From an uncultured Sutterella sp. (GTDB lineage Bacteria; Pseudomonadota; Gammaproteobacteria; Burkholderiales; Burkholderiaceae_F), in contig CAJJRX010000020.1 in the NCBI GenBank assembly GCA_905194315.1, positions 1-41,356 on the forward strand: DNA of 41,356 nt, given 5' to 3'. A model generated the notes under the pieces. It did not search any database and had not been told where the DNA came from. It saw only the letters and a program-made list of their open reading frames with translations. Each line of letters begins with the position of its first letter. Positions within the stretch are counted from its first letter, which is position 1. This document shows, in pieces, positions 18,066-27,039 of the stretch. The position numbers and the translations under genes are program-made.

Positions 18066-18719
18066 ATGACAAAGAACTACGATTTGGTTGTGTTTGACTG
18101 GGACGGAACGGTGATGGACACGACCGGTCTGATCGCCCGGGGGATGTGCCTTGCGGCAAAAACCATGGGCTTTACCGAACCGACACTCGCGCTCGCACGC
18201 TCAACGATCGGTCTGGACTGGCAGCATGCCATTGCGAAAGCAGTGCCCGAGTGCCCGCCTGAGCGGCATGCGGAATTCAACCGGATTTACCGTGAATGGT
18301 ATATCCCGAACGAGCGCCAGGTGTTTCTCTTTGACGGCATGCGTGAGCTGATTGAGGATCTGAAGAGCGAAGGCGTGCTCATGGCGGTGGCAACCGGAAA
18401 AAGCCGCATCGGGCTCGACCGGGTGCTCGGCGTGACAGAGCTCGGCAGGTATTTTGTCAGCACGCAGACAGCCACAGAGTGCGAGAGTAAACCTTCTCCG
18501 GATATGCTCGAGCGCATTCGCATTGAGACCGGTATCGAAAAGGAGAGAACCGTCATGATCGGCGACTCGATTTTCGACATGGTCATGGCAGGCCGCTACG
18601 GGTGCGATGCAGTCGCCATGCTCTACGGCGCAGGTCTTAAAGAGGATCTGGTGCAGCAGAATCCGGTGGCGCTCTGTGAAAGTGTCAGCGAGTTGCGGAC
18701 AGCGCTCGGCATGGACTGA
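18066..18719 (+). CDS. HAD-superfamily phosphatase, Gph-like
   Basis: A 217-residue HAD subfamily IA hydrolase. Motif I is VFDWDGTVMDT (Asp10 nucleophile, Asp12 general acid). Motif II is the Thr of AVATGKS near 110. Motif III is the Lys of SKPSP near 141. Motif IV is MIGDSIFDM near 165. The alpha-helical cap between motifs I and II is of the phosphoglycolate phosphatase type, but Trp rather than the usual Leu follows the nucleophile, so the substrate is not assigned. GGA lies six bases before the ATG. Its position just behind rluC suggests one transcript. Phosphoglycolate or another small sugar phosphate would be plausible substrates. Confidence 0.88.
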   Translation: MTKNYDLVVFDWDGTVMDTTGLIARGMCLAAKTMGFTEPTLALARSTIGLDWQHAIAKAVPECPPERHAEFNRIYREWYIPNERQVFLFDGMRELIEDLKSEGVLMAVATGKSRIGLDRVLGVTELGRYFVSTQTATECESKPSPDMLERIRIETGIEKERTVMIGDSIFDMVMAGRYGCDAVAMLYGAGLKEDLVQQNPVALCESVSELRTALGMD

Positions 18720-19056
18720 TCAGGCGCGCATTAACCCGTCAAAATCTGTGCCACCCGGCGCAGTTGCCCTGAATGTTAGGATTCTGGTGTTTGTCAGCAT
18801 TTTTTTGACATATCTCAGACTTTTTTCAATTGCGCAACACCACCTCGTGAATCTGGACAATATTTGTTATCCTATTAGGGTTAACCCGTGTATTGTTATG
18901 TCACATCCCGTCAATGCACGGGTAAGACCTCTGTGCACAGTCCCTCAGCGGGGGGCTGTTCTGCACCGGTTTTTCTCCGTCCACATAACTCAATAGGCTG
19001 CTGTTCCGTCCGTGTTTATCACCGGTGCCGGAGCGGCTGAAAAAAACTCCGTGGTC
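18720..19056. promoter_or_regulatory. intergenic region upstream of the flavoprotein gene
   Basis: No gene is visible. A consensus -35 TTGACA lies at 18805-18810 but the matching -10 is poor. A perfect 10-bp palindrome GGGTTAACCC at 18878-18887 sits in AT-rich sequence and could be an operator. The flavoprotein frame stays open into this region back to 19012, without signal-peptide-like sequence. Confidence 0.35.
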
Positions 19057-20502
19057 ATGAAAACTTTTGCTGGCATCTGTTCTGCTTTCCTCGGGCTGAG
19101 CCTGCTTGTGCCGCAGGCACAGGCGCAGCATCAGGAGGATGCGCTTGTCTACCGTGCTGACGTTGTGGTTGTCGGTGCGGGCAGCGCCGGGCTCTCCTCG
19201 GCTATCGAGGCGGCCGATCATAAGGCAAGGGTGCTTATTCTCGAAAAGATGCCCATCATCGGCGGCAATTCCTCTCAGGCGGCAGGCTATATGATTGCCG
19301 TCCCCCCTCAGGACAGTGAACGGACGGAAAAAAGCGTACGCCAGAAAGTGGTGGACATGATGATGCGTGAAGGCGGTCCGAGTGCCGATGAGAATAAAAT
19401 CCGGCAGATTGTCGATGCGTCCCGGGGCACGATTGCGTGGTTGCGCGAACTCGGTGCCGATCTGAAAAACACGGATGCGCTCACCGTTGCTGGCACGCCT
19501 GTGGCCTATCTGCCGGCGACCGGGGTGTTCACGGTCGGCGAGGAGGTCATCAAAACCCTTGTCCGTCAGGTTGAACTGCGCAATATCCCGATGCTCACCC
19601 TCACTCAGGTCACGGCAGTCACCCGTGACGAGGAGGGGGAGATCAACGGCGTGCGCGCCGTAATGGGCGACGGACGCAAAATTGAAGTCCGTGCCCCCTC
19701 TGTGATTCTTACCACCGGAGGATTCGGTGCGAGCGATCAGCTCATGGAGCGTTATCTCAAGCTGCCCTATCCGATGTCAAGCACCAATCTGCCGGGTACC
19801 ACCGGCGACGGGCTGATCATGGGGCAGGAGCTCGGCGCCAGAGTGGTCAATCTTGACGCAGCGATGATTCATGTGACCACGCTCCCGTTCTCCGGTCTGG
19901 TAATCCCCATGCAGGCACGCTCTGCCGGCGGCATTCTCGTCAATGAAAAAGGACACCGCTTCACCAATGAGCTCTCGAGCGATCTGGAGCCCTTTTACGA
20001 ACGCGCAGACGGTCGTGCCTGGCTGATTGTCGATCAGGATATCGTCGACAGCTATCCCGCCCTTCGCAACTATGCGCAGTCCGGCTTTATGGAACGCGGC
20101 CGCACCGATGAGGAGCTTGCCCGTCTGATCCGCGTGAGTCCTGAAACACTTGTCGAAGAGCTCTCCCGCTACCGCTCCTTGGTGCGTCATCAGTCGGATA
20201 CGGACTTCGGCCGTCCCACGATGAAAAGCTACCTTACGCATTATCCGCTTTACGCCATCAATGTGCGCCCCGGTATTCAGAGCACACTCGGCGGGCTATA
20301 CACAAACGCACGCGCGCAGGTACTCTATACCTCCGGCGCTCCGATTCGCGGTTTGTTTGCCGCCGGTGAAGTGACCGGCGGAATTTTCGGCGCGCGTCGT
20401 CTCGAAGGCAGTTCGTTAACTGCTAGCATTGTGTATGGTCGCATTGCCGGCGCCGAGGCCGCAAATTTTGCCTCAGCGCTGCATCAGGCGAAAAAGCACT
20501 GA
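19057..20502 (+). CDS. exported FAD-dependent oxidoreductase of the fumarate reductase/flavocytochrome c type
   Basis: A 481-residue periplasmic flavoprotein. Residues 1-23 form a Sec signal peptide (MKTFAGICSAFLG..., cleavage after AQA). DVVVVGAGSAGLSSAIEA is the FAD dinucleotide-binding motif. The rest matches the flavin and capping domains of FccA-like reductases, with GGNSSQAAGYM and GEVTGGIFGARRLEGSS. No CxxCH haem motif is present, so electrons must come from a separate cytochrome or an FMN protein. Two FccA active-site positions differ: the HHTMGG histidines read QSTLGG, and the proton-donating Arg of NEITTRDK aligns with NELSSDLE. The substrate is therefore probably not fumarate. ATG 19057 is chosen because it starts the signal peptide. 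Confidence 0.85.
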   Translation: MKTFAGICSAFLGLSLLVPQAQAQHQEDALVYRADVVVVGAGSAGLSSAIEAADHKARVLILEKMPIIGGNSSQAAGYMIAVPPQDSERTEKSVRQKVVDMMMREGGPSADENKIRQIVDASRGTIAWLRELGADLKNTDALTVAGTPVAYLPATGVFTVGEEVIKTLVRQVELRNIPMLTLTQVTAVTRDEEGEINGVRAVMGDGRKIEVRAPSVILTTGGFGASDQLMERYLKLPYPMSSTNLPGTTGDGLIMGQELGARVVNLDAAMIHVTTLPFSGLVIPMQARSAGGILVNEKGHRFTNELSSDLEPFYERADGRAWLIVDQDIVDSYPALRNYAQSGFMERGRTDEELARLIRVSPETLVEELSRYRSLVRHQSDTDFGRPTMKSYLTHYPLYAINVRPGIQSTLGGLYTNARAQVLYTSGAPIRGLFAAGEVTGGIFGARRLEGSSLTASIVYGRIAGAEAANFASALHQAKKH

Positions 20503-20602
20503 TATTTCCGGTCTCAGAGCGGCCCGGTTGTGAGCTCAGCCGCCTGCGGGTCTGCTGCACTCCATGCCGGTGCTCTGGAGATCTGTTCTGCGGAGTCAAT
20601 CC

Positions 20603-21850
20603 ATGGCGTTACGTATCTTTCATTCTGCCGACTGGCATTTCGGCAAAATGATCGGCAACCTCGACCGCACCGGGGATTTTGAAAAGTTTCTCGACACCTT
20701 TATTGAGCTCGTTGATGAGCGCAAGCCCGATGTACTGCTGCTCGCCGGCGATATTTTTGACACCTCGCTGCCGGGCAACAGTGCTCAGAAGCTCTACTAC
20801 AGCCTGATTCACCGCCTTCAGGGCACAAGTGTGCGACAGATCGTCATTACCGCGGGCAATCATGACTCCCAGCGTTTTCTCGAGGCGCCCCGGGCGCTGC
20901 TCGAAACCATGAACTGTTTCATCGCCGGCGAAACGCCCGAGGAGCAGGTCTGTGTGGTCCGTGACAGCCGGGGCGTGGCAGAGCTCGGTATCGCGGCTGT
21001 ACCTTATCTGCGGGAGGCGGATGTGCGCCGCGGCTCGTCCGAGTACAGTGATCAGACCCGCGCCGCACTGTTTGAGGCCGGAGTGAAGGCTCACTATGAG
21101 AAAGTGAGCGGGCTGCTCGATCCTGCGCTCGACGGCGCGAAGGTGCCCCGCATTGCGATGGGACACCTCTTTGTCATCGGCGCCGAGGTTCGCCCCGGGG
21201 TGCAGCGACCCGAAAGTGAGGGGCTGCTCAATGTGGGTTCACTAAGCAGCGTCAGTGCCGCCGCCTTCGGTGAGGGCTGGGACTATGTGGCGCTCGGACA
21301 TATTCATCATGCGCAGACGGTCAGTGCAGCGGTCCCGATGCAGTACGCGGGTGCGCCGATCGGCCTTACCTTCAATCACCGGAAATACAGCCACAGCATT
21401 GTGGAAATCGATCTCAGCGAGGACGGCACTCTCGATATTCACACCGTACCGGTCAGACAGCCCCGTCAGTTTGTGCACTGTGAAGGGAGTATGGATGAGC
21501 TTATTGAGCAGATCCGGGAGGCCGGCCGGAGCAGCCCTCAGCCCTATGTCGAAGCGGTGCTCAGCACGGGCGAAGACGAGCCGCTTCTCTCGGAGCGCCT
21601 CGCTGAGGTGTCCCGTGAGGCTGATGTGCTGCTCATCTCTGTGCGTAACGAACAGGCCATTGCACGCTATATGAAAGAGGAGTCGGAGCTGGTGGAGCTG
21701 ACGGCGCTCACTCCTCAGGAGGTGTTCAGGCACTATCTGAGCGAGGCGGCACCTGAGATCAGCGAAGAGAGTGCAGAAAAGCTCAAAGCGCTGCTCTCGC
21801 AGGCTGAAGCGGGTGTTGCTGCAAACCACTGGCCTCTGGGAGACAACTGA
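20603..21850 (+). CDS. sbcD: exonuclease subunit SbcD (Mre11 homologue)
   Basis: Nuclease subunit of the SbcCD complex, which cleaves DNA hairpins and protein-blocked ends in the cytosol. All Mre11-type metallophosphoesterase motifs are present: SADWHFGK near residue 8, LLAGDIFDTS near 47, TAGNHDSQRF near 81, MGHLFVIG near 193 and LGHIHHAQ near 232. A C-terminal capping domain follows. The length of 415 residues is close to E. coli (400). GGAG lies seven bases before ATG 20603; an in-frame upstream ATG at 20564 would add 13 residues not seen in the family. sbcC begins two bases after the stop, so the subunits are co-translated. Confidence 0.95.
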   Translation: MALRIFHSADWHFGKMIGNLDRTGDFEKFLDTFIELVDERKPDVLLLAGDIFDTSLPGNSAQKLYYSLIHRLQGTSVRQIVITAGNHDSQRFLEAPRALLETMNCFIAGETPEEQVCVVRDSRGVAELGIAAVPYLREADVRRGSSEYSDQTRAALFEAGVKAHYEKVSGLLDPALDGAKVPRIAMGHLFVIGAEVRPGVQRPESEGLLNVGSLSSVSAAAFGEGWDYVALGHIHHAQTVSAAVPMQYAGAPIGLTFNHRKYSHSIVEIDLSEDGTLDIHTVPVRQPRQFVHCEGSMDELIEQIREAGRSSPQPYVEAVLSTGEDEPLLSERLAEVSREADVLLISVRNEQAIARYMKEESELVELTALTPQEVFRHYLSEAAPEISEESAEKLKALLSQAEAGVAANHWPLGDN

Positions 21851-21852
21851 AA

Positions 21853-24800
21853 ATGCGATTACTTGAACTTCAGTTTGAGAACGTGAACTCGCTCTACGGT
21901 CACTGGCGGGTGGATTTTACCGATCCGCAGTTTCAGCAGAATCCGCTTTTTGCCATTATCGGCCCCACAGGCAGCGGCAAGAGCTCACTTCTGGACGCGA
22001 TCTCTCTGGCACTCTACGGACAGACGCCACGAATGAATGACCTGCCGCGCGTGAGTGAGGATGACTACGACCGGCAGTGTCCGGTGATGAGCAAAGGTGA
22101 AACGCAGGTCTGGGCATCAGTGCGTTTTCAGGTTGACGGCGTGACTTACTCGAGCTACTGGCGCCGTCGCTGGCGCCGTGGCGGCAACAGTCTTGCGCCG
22201 GTGGAGGTCGAGCTGGTGCGCTACCCCGATGCGAATGCTCAGGAGGGCGAGCTGCTCACGAATAAAAAATCACAGTGGGATGAGATGATCCGTGAGATCA
22301 CCCGCATGACGTTCCAGACTTTTCTGCGCAGTGTGATGCTCTCCCAGGGGGCATTCGCCGATTTTCTGAAAGCCAGAGACGATGAGCGTGCCAATATTCT
22401 TGAACAGATCACCGGCACCGATATCTACACGAGTATCGGCAGGGGGATTTCCCAGCGCGCAAAAAAGGAAACGCTTGAGCTTGAGTCCCTGCGCTCGCAG
22501 TTAAACGGGATTGAGCTTCTGAGTCAGGAGAACCGCCAGGCGCTGGAGCAGGAAAAAGAAACCCTCACCGCGAAGACCGCTGCGCTCCGGTCCACACAGA
22601 AATCGCTCAGTGCAGCCCGCACCTGGCGGGAGAATCTCAACAATGCGCAGAAAAATGTTGAGCGCTGCCGGCAGCGGCTCGATGAGCTTGAAGAGCGCCG
22701 GCGTCTGCTTGCTCCGGACCTTGAAGCGGCACGCCGTGCCAGAGAGGCTGCACTGGCGGCAGCGGCACTTGAAGCGTATGAGGAGCGAAAGGGCACGCTT
22801 GATAAGGTGAGCGGTACGCTCAGCAGAACACTTGCCGGACTGCCCCTTGCTGAGGAGGCGCTCGCAAAGGCAAATGCCGGCATCGCAGCCGCGCGCGAAG
22901 CGCTGGAGAAGGCCAGACAGGAGGCGGCTCTTTTCGAGCCTGTTTATCTGAAGGTTATGTCGCTTGACCGGGAGATTGACTCTCAGAGACAGATCGGAGA
23001 GCAGAACCGGTCGGTGCTTGACGGACTTCTGACGCGCACAGCGAAGGACAGCGTAAGCAGAGAGGCGCTCGAAGGCGCAATAAAGACGCTCGGCGAGCGG
23101 ATTGCCACGCTTGAAAATGCGCTCTCGCAGCTCACCCCTGGCAGCCGTGAGGAAAAACCGTCTGTGATTAAAGAGGCGCTCGAAGGCTGGGAAAACGCGA
23201 TTCATGAGGTTGAAAAGGAAAAGGCCGCCCTCGGGAATGCCCGGACTCAACTTGACGGGGCTCAGGGGCGGCGTGCGGCTCTCGGGCGGGCGCTCCGGGA
23301 GGCGGCCGAGAGGTACAGCCGTGCCACGGCAGCGGTGGAGGCGCAGCGCAATGCTCTTGAAGTGCTGCAGAATGCTGTGAACCTCAAGGCGAAACTCTCC
23401 GCATTCGGAGAACTTACCGCAGAAGCCGTCCGGACAGAGAATTTCAGTGCGGTCCGTCTGGCGCTGGACGAACTTGAACACTCTCTTGCGGACATTGATC
23501 CGCAGGGTGAGCCGGTCTGGTGGCAGCGCACCGGGAAGCCTGCACTGATGCAAGGCATGGAGCATACACGCACCCGGCTCGGACTCGATACGCTCGAGAG
23601 CGATACGGTTATTGAACAACGTCTTGAGGAGATAGAACGCCTCAAGGCGGAGCTCCTGGGGGAAGGGGATGAAGAGGAGCGGCTGCGTGAAGCTCTGAAA
23701 AACGCGCTCGCAGAGGAAAAGGCAGCCCGCAGCGCGCTCGAAGCTGCGCAGACGGCGCACAGTACTCATGAGACCGAGCTTTCAGCGGTAAAAACGGCGC
23801 TCGAGAAAACCGGTGCGGTTCTTGCGGTTCGTGAAAGCACACTCACGCAGTATGCGCAAAAGACACTCAGCATGCTGAATCTCTCCGGGGACACAGATAT
23901 TGTTGCGGCCCGGGAGCGCTTTGGCACTTACAGCCGTGAATGGGACATCCAGACCTCAGCCGGTCAGCAACTGCAGACGGCGCAGACGGCGGTGCGCGAG
24001 AAAACCGCCGCGCTCGGCACGCTTGATGCACAGATGCAGGAAACCGCCCGGCAGCTTGAGCGGCAGCATGAGCTTGTGCGTGAGAATCAGGACGTTCTCA
24101 AGGCACTGGCCGGTGAGCGAAAGGCGCTCTTTGGTGACAGAGATCCTGCTGAGGCCAGACGGGTGCTTGAAGAAGCACTTGAGAAAAAGACCCGCACGCT
24201 TGCCGGCCTTGAAGCCGATTGCCTGAAAATTCAGACCCGCAAAACGGCACTCGAGGCTGAGCGCGGAGCTCTTCTTCGTCAGCAGACCGAGGCACAGGCG
24301 GCGCTTGAGAAGGCCGACAGACACCTCCAGGCGTGCCTCAAAGAGCAGCAGCTCGATTCGGTGGAGGCTCTGCGGGCAGTCATGCTCCCGGCGCAGACCA
24401 TTGCCTCGCGACTGCAGGCAGGAGAAAACCTCAAGGCGCAGACAGATCAGGCCACGGGCGCTCTGCAGGCTGCGATCGGGACGCTAGAGGAGCTTCAGAA
24501 GTCTCCCCGCAGTGAACTCACGCTCGAAGAGATTGATCTTGCGCTTGAAAAACTGGAAGAGGAATCGGATGCTCTCTCCAAGCGACAGTCGGCGCTTTTG
24601 CGTGAGCTCGATCTTGATGACCACGCTCGCGCACAGAGCAGCCGGCTTCTTGAGCAGATCCGTCTGCAGACGGATCTCACCGGACAGTGGCAGTCGCTCA
24701 ACCAGCTCATCGGGAGCGCTGACGGGAAGAAATTCCGTGGAATCGCCCAGAAAATCACATTCCGCATTCTTCTTCGCGAAGCCAATGCCGTCATGAAGAC

Positions 24801-25203
24801 GATGACGCGCCGTTTCACCCTGCACGCCTCCGGGGCAAGCGGTATGGGTGTGGATGTGGTTGACCATGATATGGGCAGTGTCATCCGCACTGCCGCAAAC
24901 CTCTCGGGCGGTGAGACCTTTATGGTCAGTCTTGCCCTGGCACTGGCTCTCTCCAGAATGGGCGGACGCTATCTGAGCGTGGATACGCTCTTTCTAGATG
25001 AGGGCTTCGGCACGCTTGACGAGGCAGCCCTCAACAAGGCGATTTATGCGCTCGAGACACTGCAGCGGCGCAGCGGCAAACTGATCGGCCTGATTTCTCA
25101 CGTGAAGATGATCAGAGAGCGTCTGGCGCTGCAGCTTGAGGTGCGGCCGGTCCCCGGAACGGGCAGAAGCATACTGATCGGACCGGGTATCAGCCGGCTC
25201 TGA
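21853..25203 (+). CDS. sbcC: exonuclease subunit SbcC (Rad50 homologue) without a visible zinc hook
   Basis: SMC-like ATPase partner of SbcD, 1116 residues (E. coli 1048). Walker A is GPTGSGKSS near residue 38. The ABC signature is NLSGGETFMVSLALAL near 1015. Walker B is LFLDEGFGTLDE near 1047. The N-terminal lobe also has MLSQGAFADFLKA, the SbcC Q-loop region. Between the lobes lie two long Ala/Glu/Leu/Arg-rich coiled-coil arms. The protein has only four cysteines, none in a CxxC pair. The apex, around QGEPVWWQRTGKP (about 552-564), therefore lacks the zinc hook normally seen in Rad50/SbcC. A strong terminator follows. Confidence 0.94.
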   Translation: MRLLELQFENVNSLYGHWRVDFTDPQFQQNPLFAIIGPTGSGKSSLLDAISLALYGQTPRMNDLPRVSEDDYDRQCPVMSKGETQVWASVRFQVDGVTYSSYWRRRWRRGGNSLAPVEVELVRYPDANAQEGELLTNKKSQWDEMIREITRMTFQTFLRSVMLSQGAFADFLKARDDERANILEQITGTDIYTSIGRGISQRAKKETLELESLRSQLNGIELLSQENRQALEQEKETLTAKTAALRSTQKSLSAARTWRENLNNAQKNVERCRQRLDELEERRRLLAPDLEAARRAREAALAAAALEAYEERKGTLDKVSGTLSRTLAGLPLAEEALAKANAGIAAAREALEKARQEAALFEPVYLKVMSLDREIDSQRQIGEQNRSVLDGLLTRTAKDSVSREALEGAIKTLGERIATLENALSQLTPGSREEKPSVIKEALEGWENAIHEVEKEKAALGNARTQLDGAQGRRAALGRALREAAERYSRATAAVEAQRNALEVLQNAVNLKAKLSAFGELTAEAVRTENFSAVRLALDELEHSLADIDPQGEPVWWQRTGKPALMQGMEHTRTRLGLDTLESDTVIEQRLEEIERLKAELLGEGDEEERLREALKNALAEEKAARSALEAAQTAHSTHETELSAVKTALEKTGAVLAVRESTLTQYAQKTLSMLNLSGDTDIVAARERFGTYSREWDIQTSAGQQLQTAQTAVREKTAALGTLDAQMQETARQLERQHELVRENQDVLKALAGERKALFGDRDPAEARRVLEEALEKKTRTLAGLEADCLKIQTRKTALEAERGALLRQQTEAQAALEKADRHLQACLKEQQLDSVEALRAVMLPAQTIASRLQAGENLKAQTDQATGALQAAIGTLEELQKSPRSELTLEEIDLALEKLEEESDALSKRQSALLRELDLDDHARAQSSRLLEQIRLQTDLTGQWQSLNQLIGSADGKKFRGIAQKITFRILLREANAVMKTMTRRFTLHASGASGMGVDVVDHDMGSVIRTAANLSGGETFMVSLALALALSRMGGRYLSVDTLFLDEGFGTLDEAALNKAIYALETLQRRSGKLIGLISHVKMIRERLALQLEVRPVPGTGRSILIGPGISRL

Positions 25204-25211
25204 GCAGGCAC

Positions 25212-25256
25212 AAAAAAACGGACACACGGTCAGCTGCGGCCGGTGTCCGTTTTTTT
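25212..25256. terminator. bidirectional terminator between sbcC and lplT
   Basis: A run of A plus CGGACAC (25212-25225) pairs with GTGTCCG plus a run of T (25243-25256). The A and T tracts on both sides let it serve sbcC on plus and lplT on minus. Confidence 0.9.
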
Positions 25257-25265
25257 CGGTGTTTC

Positions 25266-26594
25266 TCAGTCCTCTTCGTGCGCCGTTTTTTCCTCACCGA
25301 TCAGGTGGGTGCTGTCGTATTCGCGCTGATTGCGGCGGTGTTTGAGAATGACCAGTGCCATGCTCACACAGACGAAGATACCGAACACAAGCATGGTGCC
25401 CGGCACCGACAGGTCAAGTTTGATCAGCAGCGAGTAGACCCCGAGCATCACAAGAATAGAGAGGTTCTCATTGAAGTTCTGCACGGCAATGGAGCGCCCC
25501 GCGCTCATAAGCACATGACCGCGATGCTGCAAAAGCGCATTCATCGGCACAACAAAGAAACCCGCACAGATCCCGACAAGCACAAGCGCGGCAGCAGCAA
25601 TCAGGACGGCCCAGCTCAGATGCCAGGAGAAGATGTCAATGCCGCCGGCGGGAGCGACGTCCCGGGTGTAGTAGCTCATGCTGATCACAAGCAGTCCCAT
25701 GCAGATGCCCATCGGCAGCACGGAAAGCGACTTCTTGAGCGGAATACGTGCTGCGGCAAGCACAGCGCCGATGGCAATGCCGAGACTGACAACGGCCTGC
25801 ATGATTGCCCCCTGCGAGAGATCCATACCGAGGGCGTGTTCAGCCCACTTGAGCACGAGGAACTGCAGCACGGCGCCGGCACCCCAGAAGAGGGTGGTAA
25901 CGGCAAGAGAAATCTGTCCGAGGCGGTCAAGCCAGAGCATTTTGCAGCTCAGTGCAAATTTTCGGATCGTGTGTGCCGGGTCAAGCGGCTGCTTGGGATA
26001 ACGCGCCCCGGTGTCCGGAATGGCAAGATTCACAATCGAGGCGGCCACGTAGACAAAAGCGATCGCAAAGATTGCGGATTCGGCAAAGCTGTGCAGACCG
26101 ATCGCATTCAGATGGAAGATGTCAAGAACAGGCTGGGCGACTTCGGGTTTGATCAGCACCCCGCCGAGCACCACCCCGAGAATGATCGAACCCACGGTAA
26201 GGCCTTCAATCCAGCCGTTGGCGATCACGAGCTGCCGCGCCGGGAGCAGTTCTGTCAGAATGCCGTATTTGGCCGGAGAGTAGGCGGCAGCACCGATGCC
26301 GACAATGGCATAGGCGAGAAGCGGGTGGCCGCCGAAAAGCATCAGCAGACAGCCCACCGCCTTAATGAAATTGGTGAGGAACATGACCCGGCCCTTGGGC
26401 ATGGAGTCCGCAAAGAGCCCGACCCAGGCGGCCAGCAGGACATAACTCACCACGAAGAAGAGCTTTAAGAGCGGCGTCATCCATTCGGGAGCTCCCACAC
26501 TGGTGAGAAGAGCAATTGCTGCAATAAGTAGTGCGTTGTCCGCCAGCGAGGAGAGGAACTGCGCACACATGATGGTGTAAAAGCCGCGCTTCAT
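25266..26594 (-). CDS. lplT: lysophospholipid transporter LplT (MFS)
   Basis: Inner-membrane flippase of the major facilitator superfamily that returns lysophospholipids to the cytosolic leaflet for re-acylation. The 442 residues contain about 12 hydrophobic helices. The N-terminus MKRGFYTIMCAQFLSSLADN matches LplT (FYTIMAAQFFSSLADNALL type). GADSMPKG-like loop sequence LFADSMPKGRV and AAYSPAKYGILTELLP are strong family markers. The tail is charged. In E. coli LplT works with the acyltransferase Aas; no aas homologue lies here. It is transcribed away from alr, a pairing often seen in Burkholderiales. Confidence 0.93.
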   Translation of the reverse strand: MKRGFYTIMCAQFLSSLADNALLIAAIALLTSVGAPEWMTPLLKLFFVVSYVLLAAWVGLFADSMPKGRVMFLTNFIKAVGCLLMLFGGHPLLAYAIVGIGAAAYSPAKYGILTELLPARQLVIANGWIEGLTVGSIILGVVLGGVLIKPEVAQPVLDIFHLNAIGLHSFAESAIFAIAFVYVAASIVNLAIPDTGARYPKQPLDPAHTIRKFALSCKMLWLDRLGQISLAVTTLFWGAGAVLQFLVLKWAEHALGMDLSQGAIMQAVVSLGIAIGAVLAAARIPLKKSLSVLPMGICMGLLVISMSYYTRDVAPAGGIDIFSWHLSWAVLIAAAALVLVGICAGFFVVPMNALLQHRGHVLMSAGRSIAVQNFNENLSILVMLGVYSLLIKLDLSVPGTMLVFGIFVCVSMALVILKHRRNQREYDSTHLIGEEKTAHEED

Positions 26595-27039
26595 TGTCGG
26601 AATTCTTCAGTTTTTTTCAGCGCGCGAAAATCCGGGGTGAGGATATTCCGGCGCTGCAGGTGTTGATCGTCAGACGGACGGCATACCCGGTATGCTCCGC
26701 CTCAGGCGTCTATAGCATGCCATAAGACATTGGGTCATTCTAGCAAAACAAACTCCGGATTCCGTGTCTTAATTTGGTGAAATAGGTGTTTCCGATATGT
26801 AGTGAGACAAAAAAGACAGGATTTTTTCGTCAGCTTTCCCGGCGGCGGGTTCTGAGGAGAAAAACCTTAAAAAAATGTGAGTGTTTGCATATGTGCTCTC
26901 CGCTTGCGCCAAAAGGCGAGTAAGATTTCACCTGATGCTTTGCCGCCATCACCGGCGGCTCCAGATCTGACGTTGCCCGGGAGGCGGTAAGGCCACCCGG
27001 ACGGTCTTATTCACGAAGACAAGAAAAAAGGATAACCGA
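26595..27039. promoter_or_regulatory. divergent intergenic region between lplT and alr
   Basis: This 445-base region has no gene. On the minus strand, upstream of lplT, TGCTAGAAT resembles an extended -10. No convincing promoter for alr could be assigned by eye. An AAAAGGA ribosome-binding site for alr ends seven bases before its GTG start. I see no strong hairpin here. Confidence 0.35.
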
